A DNA stretch of 6,259 nucleotides from DAIOFH01 sp036745875 (GTDB lineage Bacteria > Planctomycetota > SZUA-567): assembly GCA_036745875.1 (NCBI GenBank), contig DAIOFH010000173.1, positions 1 to 6,259 on the forward strand, written 5' to 3'. Position numbers and translations under genes: made by a program. The notes under the pieces are model-generated. The model was not told where the DNA came from, did not search any database, and saw only the letters and a list, made by a program, of their open reading frames with translations. Positions 1 through 4,943 of the stretch are shown here, one piece after another (positions within the stretch are counted from its first letter, which is position 1; each line of letters begins with the position of its first letter).

Positions 1-43
1 TGCCAGGCAAAGGTCGCGCGTGTCTTTCGCTGCAGCTCCAGCC

Positions 44-1021
44 CTACGGCTTGTTGTGGTAATTTTTCAACCAAAACCCGGTATTATAGCTAACCGGGGA
101 CATAAAGTCGGGATCGTGGCTTCGAGCATTGTGGGTTACACAAATAGGTATAATGAAAGCGACATCGTCGTCTCCATAATTCACCTTTTGCGCCTGTGTT
201 CCCTTAACGCAGTGACCACCCATGATTATCGAAGTATTACAGGAAAAACCCGGTTTGTTTCTCGCAAATCCGAGTGAAGCGCACGACGTGGCTTTCACGC
301 CCGTCGCCGTTTCCCAAAGCACGCGCCAAGCTTTTCTCCCCGGAGAGGGGTCACCGGAACTCCCAATGACATTTGCAAAATTATCACCGCTTCCAAGAAG
401 CAACTTACCGCCCCAGCTCGATCCGAGATCCTGTAAAACATACTCCGGCCCATAGGTCTTATCCGGATCGAAAAACTCAACAAATGTTCCATCCTTGAAA
501 ACCCTGCCTAATTTTTCATACAGTTCGGAAGAGATGTTCGGAACAGGGGTCCGAAGCATTATACACAATCCCAAATTTTCCAGTTCTTCGATAAATGCCT
601 CGGTCACATCCTTGAGATATCCGGACAATGCATGGCGCAAATCAGTGAAAATACACGAGTTTTCACAACAAGCAAGATGGCCGGCATTGGTCAACCCACC
701 ATCCTCCGATTCCACATCAGATGATACCTTCTCCCGGATATCTATTCGAGGCGCTTCTGGCGCATCGACATCGTGCGCGCACAGAGAAATCTGGTGCTCT
801 TCGGGCTGATACCGATACCAAATGGATACGGTTGCCCACAGCCTCGGTTTGCCGAAATTTTTCAGAGCACCAACCTCGACCGGGTTGGAAGTATAGACAT
901 GCTCCCCTTCCTCAAGTGAGAAGTTAAGCATCTGCCGTGTGCGTCGTAACTTTAACCATTTATTTTCATATTCCGGACTTACATGAACATCCAGCGTAAG
1001 GGTGTTTTGTTTTTCACTCAT
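44..1021 (-). CDS. Hypothetical protein, 325 aa, with C-terminal HNH/treble-clef-like Cys/His pattern
   Basis: I do not recognise this protein as a named family. The start ATG is supported by a GAGG element 6 bases upstream, which lies inside the last codons of the preceding small gene; the stop is TAG. No signal peptide or membrane helix is evident. The visible clue is at the C-terminus: Cys247, Cys261, a GGH motif ending at His270, Cys271, then IIPICVTHN with Cys294, His297 and Asn298. A C...GGH...IIPxCxxHN arrangement resembles treble-clef or HNH-like folds, where CxxH binds zinc and the earlier His can be catalytic. Nuclease activity is an inference only. The N-terminal 240 residues are mixed, with Trp/Tyr-rich strand-like segments (60-72) and an acidic stretch (99-108). 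It is the last complete gene of a three-gene minus-strand cassette. Only 43 bases of window lie beyond its stop, so a further gene may follow. Confidence 0.8.
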   Translation of the reverse strand: MSEKQNTLTLDVHVSPEYENKWLKLRRTRQMLNFSLEEGEHVYTSNPVEVGALKNFGKPRLWATVSIWYRYQPEEHQISLCAHDVDAPEAPRIDIREKVSSDVESEDGGLTNAGHLACCENSCIFTDLRHALSGYLKDVTEAFIEELENLGLCIMLRTPVPNISSELYEKLGRVFKDGTFVEFFDPDKTYGPEYVLQDLGSSWGGKLLLGSGDNFANVIGSSGDPSPGRKAWRVLWETATGVKATSCASLGFARNKPGFSCNTSIIMGGHCVKGTQAQKVNYGDDDVAFIIPICVTHNARSHDPDFMSPVSYNTGFWLKNYHNKP

Positions 1022-1024
1022 AGG

Positions 1025-1288
1025 TTACCTCACTATCGTATGGATTCCAAATTTTGGCCAAAATGCCGTGAAGCCGCTCGACAACTTTTTCCGATATTCA
1101 GGGTAGTTGCCTCCAGTCGCTTTCAGGTGCTTTCGCAAAACTACCGGCGAAATCACCTCCACACTCCTTCCAGCTCTAACCCGAATCGGAAATAACCATC
1201 TGAAATCGGCATCAGGCACGGTATGGGCATTACAGCTCACTTGATGTCGGAGCCGGCCGCATTCGATACGCTCATCTCCCACCCTCAT
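1025..1288 (-). CDS. Small hypothetical protein, about 87 aa, coupled to the downstream gene
   Basis: Unrecognised small basic protein in the middle of the cassette. I chose the ATG at 1288 because a GGGGGTGG purine stretch precedes it at ribosome-binding distance. An in-frame ATG at 1309, which would give 94 aa, has no Shine-Dalgarno match. The TAA stop is 3 bases before the ATG of the 325-residue gene, and the last codons (GTG AGG) form that gene's ribosome binding site, an arrangement typical of translational coupling. The C-terminal half (VEVISPVVLRKHL..., then YPEYRKKL and FTAFWPKFGIHTIV) looks protein-like, with aromatic and charged residues in a sensible mix. The N-terminal third is Gly/Arg/Cys-rich and less convincing. 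It could be a small partner or immunity/antitoxin-type protein by position alone; nothing in the sequence proves that. A truncated remnant of a longer gene is also possible. Confidence 0.55.
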   Translation of the reverse strand: MRVGDERIECGRLRHQVSCNAHTVPDADFRWLFPIRVRAGRSVEVISPVVLRKHLKATGGNYPEYRKKLSSGFTAFWPKFGIHTIVR

Positions 1289-1326
1289 GCGGCCACCCCC
1301 GACAATCATGGGTGTTACTGGATATC

Positions 1327-2169
1327 TTATTCATCCAATTCCGGGAACTCGCCTTCAAAGAAGGTGTAGGACTCGTCTATTTGGGCTTTTTGACTTTTTT
1401 GTATAAATGCGTCGAAATCCTTTTTGACTTCCGGATCATCCAGCGCCTCGTAATCAAAGACATTTGCCGCGTATTTATAGTCGAAGCTGATATCGACGAA
1501 ATCAGCGCTGGCACATGCGGAAGCGAACTTTGAATTGGAGCGGTCGAACTGGATTCGATATTGTTGTACTTTGGGGACAAAGATGATATTCTCGCCAACC
1601 CGCATAACCTCGACCTGGACGCCCACGGCAATTGTATTGTAGTAGTCCTTGTTTTTTTCGACGCCGAACCGAAGCGCGTCCCCCTGCTTGGTCATGTAAT
1701 CCCTGAACGAATCCAGTGCCTGGGATTTTTCGTCGGCCACAATGGAAACGATGAAGTTGATGAAATCCGTCGCGATGGACAATCCCTTGATATGACGGGT
1801 ATACTTCTGCTCGTCAAGCTTCGAAGGGCCCATCAGCGGCAACTTTGAGAGGGCGAGTTCCCAAAGACGGATATCTGTCTTGTATTTCTGGCCCTTGCTG
1901 GCAGAGTATTTGTTTACATAGGAAGTTACGATTGAAGTCAGAGAAATAAGGTATTTTTTCAAATAAACAAGTTTTTCCATAACTTCCGGGTTATCGATCA
2001 GCTCACTGGCAACGATAAACTCGATAAGCCCATCCTTATCGGAGTACCACTCCTCTTCACCATGTATTTTTTCCGGGATCGCGCTGAAAAATACTTCTGC
2101 CTCTAAAAGCTGTGCACCAAAGTCACGCTTATCCAATTCAACATACGGCCTTTTACTTAGATTTCTCAT
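1327..2169 (-). CDS. Hypothetical protein, 280 aa, first gene of the cassette
   Basis: Unrecognised, probably soluble protein. The start at 2169 is chosen because AAGGAG sits 5 bases upstream. The frame stays open to a GTG at 2280, which would add 37 hydrophobic residues, but that GTG has no ribosome binding site. Residues 44-90 and 125-160 look helical (amphipathic, for example LVYLKKYLISLTSIVTSYV). Residues 175-235 look like beta strands (NTIAVGVQVEVMRV, NIIFVPKVQQYRIQF, FVDISFDYKYA). The C-terminus (244-280) is acidic and charged. There is a single cysteine, Cys219. A mostly helical N-terminal half followed by a strand-rich part with one cysteine loosely recalls the palmitoylated virulence factor Evf, but that is an untested guess. 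The next gene starts 17-38 bases after its stop depending on the start chosen, so the three genes are probably one transcript. Composition is patchy and AT-rich near 1920-1980, unlike the right half of the window. Confidence 0.8.
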   Translation of the reverse strand: MRNLSKRPYVELDKRDFGAQLLEAEVFFSAIPEKIHGEEEWYSDKDGLIEFIVASELIDNPEVMEKLVYLKKYLISLTSIVTSYVNKYSASKGQKYKTDIRLWELALSKLPLMGPSKLDEQKYTRHIKGLSIATDFINFIVSIVADEKSQALDSFRDYMTKQGDALRFGVEKNKDYYNTIAVGVQVEVMRVGENIIFVPKVQQYRIQFDRSNSKFASACASADFVDISFDYKYAANVFDYEALDDPEVKKDFDAFIQKSQKAQIDESYTFFEGEFPELDE

Positions 2170-2174
2170 TTTTT

Positions 2175-2180
2175 CTCCTT
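2175..2180 (-). promoter_or_regulatory. Ribosome binding site fixing the start of the 280-aa gene
   Basis: AAGGAG on the minus strand, 5 bases before the ATG at 2169. It is the best Shine-Dalgarno match in the left region. It decides between the ATG at 2169 and the upstream in-frame GTG at 2280, and it leaves the inverted-repeat arm at 2202-2219 in non-coding DNA, 32 bases ahead of the start codon. Confidence 0.75.
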
Positions 2181-2201
2181 GTTCTGATAGCCCAGTCTGC
2201 A

Positions 2202-2437
2202 ACATAAACAACATTATCGGAACAGGATAATGGTTGAATAATGAGACAGCAGCGATCACAAGGAGATACAAAATATTCACATTGATGAGGTGCAGGAACC
2301 AGGCAGGGGAAAGAAAATCATAAATAATTTAATCACATATGATTAGAAAGGGGAGAAACCTCATGCATTTTAACTTGAAAAGTGTAATATATTATGAAAC
2401 AATGAGTTAACTTAAGTAGCGATAATGTTGTTTATGT
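2202..2437. repeat. Perfect 18-bp inverted repeats bounding a 200-bp AT-rich segment
   Basis: The left arm, 2202-2219, is ACATAAACAACATTATCG. The right arm, 2420-2437, is CGATAATGTTGTTTATGT, its exact reverse complement. Identity stops sharply on both sides of both arms. The enclosed 200 bases lie directly upstream of the three-gene cassette. Eighteen exact matches in a region this small are not expected by chance, even in AT-rich DNA. Possible roles are recombination sites of an invertible promoter segment, terminal repeats of a small non-autonomous transposable element, or a pair of operator sites. No clear target duplication is seen (only a single shared A, at 2201 and 2438), and no recombinase gene lies in the window. 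Confidence 0.8.
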
Positions 2438-2680
2438 ATTATTTACCACAAACAAAACTCGTTTAGTAGTTGTTTTTTCACAATAACCATGCCACTGCGT
2501 TTATTATAAACTATAATTTGTAAATGCAAGTTATTTCTTTAAAAAAATCAAGTGAAATTCATAACACTTCACTCAAGTCGGAAATAATACCCATGCATTT
2601 TCCTATTGGGGATTTCGCAATAAGCGCAGAGTTAACGCTACATCGTAACGCGATAAGGTCCCAGCATAACCATTTACAAC

Positions 2681-2716
2681 ACATGGTCATCCCGGCGTCG
2701 ACCGGGATGACCATGT
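2681..2716. repeat. Perfect palindrome, 15-bp arms, 6-base loop
   Basis: The left arm ACATGGTCATCCCGG (2681-2695) and right arm CCGGGATGACCATGT (2702-2716) are exact reverse complements around CGTCGA. Neither strand has a T-run immediately after the hairpin, so it is not a canonical rho-independent terminator. The GTCATCCCGG...CCGGGATGAC core resembles dispersed intergenic palindromes (REP/RPE-like) found in many copies in bacterial genomes; whether this one is repeated elsewhere cannot be seen here. It lies 122 bases beyond the GH57 stop codon and could protect the 3' end of that transcript. Confidence 0.75.
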
Positions 2717-2747
2717 TAACAGCATTGGAAGTCATTTCATAACTTTC

Positions 2748-2772
2748 AGGCCCTGTTGTTCAAACAGGGCCC
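2748..2772 (-). terminator. GC-rich hairpin downstream of the GH57 gene, possible terminator
   Basis: The arms GGCCCTGTT (2749-2757) and AACAGGGCC (2763-2771) form a perfect 9-bp stem with a 5-base loop, extended by one G-U pair in the minus-strand RNA. It lies about 67 bases after the stop of the GH57 gene, where a terminator for the minus-strand mazG-GH57 transcript would be expected. The downstream minus-strand sequence (TGAAAGTTATG) is poor in T, so it may work as an atypical terminator or a 3'-end stabilising hairpin. Confidence 0.5.
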
Positions 2773-2838
2773 GGTGTTATATGATCAGTGTTTTTAAGTT
2801 GATGGCTTGCCTCATAGGAAAGGAGTCACAGCTGTCGC

Positions 2839-4281
2839 TCAAACATCATAGGTCAGAATATCGATCGCCCGGCGGCAGATTTCCGCGCCGTAGCCGGTCC
2901 AGGTGCCCTGGCCCCAATAGCGGTAGCAGCTGGTTTGGGAACAGAGAAGGTGGAAAAGGGCCTTGCGGTAACGGATGTCGGAAGCCGGGATATCTTTCAT
3001 CTTCTCGGCAAACAACGCGCTCGCCTTTTCCATCGGGCCGAGGACGTTTTCATATCCTTGCGTCCAGGAAATGTTGTTGGTCCACGAGCCGCCTTCCATG
3101 TTGAAACGGCCGTCGACCTTCTTGCACTCCTCAATCGCTTTGCCCAGGTCGTCTCCAGGCTTGAAGTGCTCGAACAGCAGTTTGGTCCATTTCGGCTGGA
3201 CCACCGGGAGATCGTCTTCCCTGATTCCCATGTTGAACAATTGTTCGAGGTATTCCGTCCCGTTCATGGCAGGGGTGTTCGAGCCTGTCGCCTCTGACAT
3301 GGCCTGCCTGAACATGCCGGGGAATTCGTTCATCATCACGCCGCCGTTCTCGCCGTCGCCGATCTGCACGACATACGGGGGAATCGACTTCCCGGCGAGA
3401 TTTTCCCGCTGTTTCGATTTCGCCTCGTAAAACGGCTGCATCTGTGCGACCAACTTGGTGTCCGAGCCCTGGGTTTTGATGATGACGACAATGGACACTT
3501 CCTCGCCCTTCGAATTGCGGCAGACCAGGCGGTTGGGGACGAACGGCTGGTGCGACCCCTCGCCGTCCTCCGGACGCTCGAGGGAGTGCTCCTGCAACAT
3601 CACCCACATATAGCCGCAGTCCTTCAGGGTCTTGACGAACTCATACGCCACGTCTGGATGGTTCGGCATGGCCATTTCCGCCGGGCTGAATCCTTTGACC
3701 CTGGCGAGGGCGTCGAAGCCGAAAATCGCCGCGAAATGGTGCTGCCACGCCTTCACCTGCAGCCGGTAATCCTGTACAGGCGTCGATGGCGCGACCGCGT
3801 GCCCCCATGTGCAGCCAAGCCATTCCACATTCCTCTGGTAACGCTTGTCCATCGTGACGCCCTTGAGGCTGTCGATCACGTCGAACAACCCCATTTTCGG
3901 TAAACCCCAGAACAGGCATCCGGAATAGTCCAGCATCACCCTCGGGTCCTTGCCTTGGCCGACCAGTTCGGGGACGAATTCCCCGATACGCTTGTAGCAC
4001 CAGTGGAAAACGGACGCGTTGTGGTTGTCGCCTATTCCCTGGTGGTCCATCATGTATTTGAGGTAGGATATGATCTCCGCTGTCTTCAGGTCGTCGCCGC
4101 CCGCCGGCACCAGCGGTTGCTGCATATGCAGGGCGATCCCCCACGCCGATTGGATGTTGTTGAAATTGACGCCGCTGTCGCTGAGGTAAAACGGTCCCTG
4201 CCGATGCGCAGCTTCGTCGACGCGCTTTTCCTCGCCGCAAAAATTCGGCCACCCTTCAACCATTTCAGGCATATCAGACAT
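2839..4281 (-). CDS. Glycoside hydrolase family 57-like protein, 480 aa
   Basis: The family includes retaining alpha-amylases, 4-alpha-glucanotransferases and branching enzymes acting on alpha-glucans. Visible GH57-type motifs, in order: ALHMQQPL (50-57, region 1), WGHAVAPSTP (159-168, with His161), VKGFSPAEMAMP (195-206), where Glu202 is the likely nucleophile, and IGDGENGG (307-314), where Asp309 is the likely acid/base. The C-terminal segment (447-478) contains TSCYRYWGQGTWTGYG, which I associate with a subgroup of GH57-like proteins. Region 1 differs from the usual HxHQP: His52 is kept but the second His is Gln54. The N-terminus has about 40 residues before region 1. No signal peptide is seen, so it should act in the cytoplasm, plausibly on glycogen-type glucans. 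The ATG at 4281 has AAGGGA about 5 bases upstream. It follows mazG by 47 bases and probably shares its promoter. Substrate is not determined; family assignment is fairly firm. Confidence 0.85.
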   Translation of the reverse strand: MSDMPEMVEGWPNFCGEEKRVDEAAHRQGPFYLSDSGVNFNNIQSAWGIALHMQQPLVPAGGDDLKTAEIISYLKYMMDHQGIGDNHNASVFHWCYKRIGEFVPELVGQGKDPRVMLDYSGCLFWGLPKMGLFDVIDSLKGVTMDKRYQRNVEWLGCTWGHAVAPSTPVQDYRLQVKAWQHHFAAIFGFDALARVKGFSPAEMAMPNHPDVAYEFVKTLKDCGYMWVMLQEHSLERPEDGEGSHQPFVPNRLVCRNSKGEEVSIVVIIKTQGSDTKLVAQMQPFYEAKSKQRENLAGKSIPPYVVQIGDGENGGVMMNEFPGMFRQAMSEATGSNTPAMNGTEYLEQLFNMGIREDDLPVVQPKWTKLLFEHFKPGDDLGKAIEECKKVDGRFNMEGGSWTNNISWTQGYENVLGPMEKASALFAEKMKDIPASDIRYRKALFHLLCSQTSCYRYWGQGTWTGYGAEICRRAIDILTYDV

Positions 4282-4328
4282 GTGATCCCTTTCTCTCTCT
4301 GTGAGTATTCAATAGCGATTAGTTGTGA

Positions 4329-4745
4329 TTATTCCTTTTCCTTGGCCTTGGCGGCGAGAAACATTTGCGTCGCTTCCTCGGCGTTCGCGGCGGGAGTGTC
4401 TCCAAAAACATGGGGATGGCGGCGGATAAGCTTCGCCGATACGCCGTCCATCACGTCTTTCCAGGTGTATTTTCCTTCTTCTTCCGCGATGACTACCGCC
4501 AGCATGACGTTCAGGAGGATGTCTCCGAGTTCTTCCGCCTGATTGGGAAAGTCCCCTTTTTCCAGGGCGACGGCGGTTTCCTCCGCTTCTTCGCGGATTG
4601 TTTTGGCCATTTTCTCAAGGGTGCGGCTTTTATCCCACGGACAGCCGAGTTCGGGATGCCGCAGGCGGGAGACGAGGCGGTGGAACGGCACGAGGTCGAG
4701 TCCGGTCCCGGCTGGACGGTATTCTTCGGGTATTTCTGTCGTCAT
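4329..4745 (-). CDS. mazG: MazG family nucleoside triphosphate pyrophosphohydrolase, 138 aa
   Basis: MazG enzymes hydrolyse (d)NTPs to monophosphates and pyrophosphate, removing aberrant nucleotides and in some bacteria modulating (p)ppGpp stress signalling. Hallmarks: LRHPELGCPWDKSRT (28-42), matching the CPWD signature; the metal-binding helices REEAEET (51-57) with Glu52, Glu53 and Glu56, and EELGD (71-75) with Glu72 and Asp75, forming the EExxE...ExxD motif; and KLIRRHPHVFGD (105-116), the conserved C-terminal signature. At 138 residues it is a single-domain form, about half the tandem-domain E. coli protein. The C-terminal tail is Lys/Glu/Ala-rich. The start at 4745 has AAGGAG (4758-4763), at a rather long 12-base spacing, and a good promoter lies about 40 bases upstream. 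It is the first gene of a minus-strand pair with the GH57 gene and is divergent from the phosphoglycerate mutase-like gene. Confidence 0.93.
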   Translation of the reverse strand: MTTEIPEEYRPAGTGLDLVPFHRLVSRLRHPELGCPWDKSRTLEKMAKTIREEAEETAVALEKGDFPNQAEELGDILLNVMLAVVIAEEEGKYTWKDVMDGVSAKLIRRHPHVFGDTPAANAEEATQMFLAAKAKEKE

Positions 4746-4783
4746 AAGTATTACGCACTCCTTATCATTGTTGTCCTTTGCAC

Positions 4784-4812
4784 ACTATACCGATTATCCC
4801 TGCTTGTGACAA
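4784..4812 (-). promoter_or_regulatory. Sigma70-type promoter for mazG and the GH57 gene
   Basis: On the minus strand, TTGTCA (4807-4812) and TATAGT (4784-4789) are separated by exactly 17 bases, each matching the consensus at 5 of 6 positions. Transcription should begin near 4777, giving a leader of roughly 30 bases that contains the AAGGAG of mazG. An 11-base dyad, CTTGT-G-ACAAG (4803-4813), covers the -35 box and could be an operator. Confidence 0.75.
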
Positions 4813-4849
4813 GGCAATTGCGAGTACCCCGCTCAGGCCAAGCAAAATG

Positions 4850-4877
4850 TTTCCTTTTTTCCCGCGATTCGTATACT
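4850..4877 (+). promoter_or_regulatory. Weak candidate promoter for the phosphoglycerate mutase-like gene
   Basis: TATACT (4872-4877) matches the -10 consensus at 5 of 6 positions. The best -35, TTTCCT at 4850-4855 with 16-base spacing, matches only about half the consensus. It lies about 67 bases upstream of the ATG at 4944 in the divergent intergenic space. Another sigma factor or an activator-dependent promoter is possible. Confidence 0.35.
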
Positions 4878-4943
4878 CTGTCAGGAAGGGAATCCGCTTT
4901 TTCGTAAAAATTGCAGCCATCAATTGCATTGAGGACTTGAAAA

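Larger units (their letters stand above)
2170..2838. other. AT-rich intergenic region without a supported gene
   Basis: About 670 bases lie between the start of the 280-aa gene and the end of the GH57 gene. By hand count, 2341-2520 is about 28% GC, far below the GH57 gene. The stretch holds an 18-bp inverted repeat pair (2202-2219 and 2420-2437), several AT-rich promoter-like strings, a perfect 15-bp-arm palindrome (2681-2716) and a GC-rich hairpin (2749-2771). The only sizeable open frame on the plus strand (2524-2742) lacks a ribosome binding site and reads straight through the palindrome, so I do not call it. No clear sigma70 promoter for the left cassette stood out on the minus strand. 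Confidence 0.7.

Noticed and set aside
2170..2280. N-terminal extension of the 280-aa protein to a GTG at 2280, giving a hydrophobic leader
   Set aside because: The GTG lacks a Shine-Dalgarno site, the extension would cover the inverted-repeat arm, and AAGGAG 5 bases before the ATG at 2169 is clearly better.
2625..2720. Integron attC-like site (GTTAAC strings around the palindrome)
   Set aside because: The paired core-site motifs of attC are not arranged as required, the palindrome is perfect rather than imperfect, and no integrase is seen.
2524..2742. Plus-strand open frame of 72 codons in the AT-rich intergenic region
   Set aside because: No ribosome binding site before its ATG, and its 3' half reads through the perfect palindrome at 2681-2716. 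The amino acid content looks random.
3131..4252. Long Arg/Gly/Pro-rich open frames on both strands within the GH57 gene
   Set aside because: They are out-of-frame readings of a GC-rich gene with clear GH57 motifs and have no recognisable domain of their own.
4365..4907. Plus-strand open frame of 180 codons opposite mazG
   Set aside because: It is antisense to a well-conserved MazG coding sequence and runs through the mazG promoter region.
4920..4932. Small dyad TCAAT-TGC-ATTGA touching the ribosome binding site of the mutase-like gene
   Set aside because: A 5-bp A/T-rich stem with a 3-base loop is too weak to claim as a regulatory hairpin.
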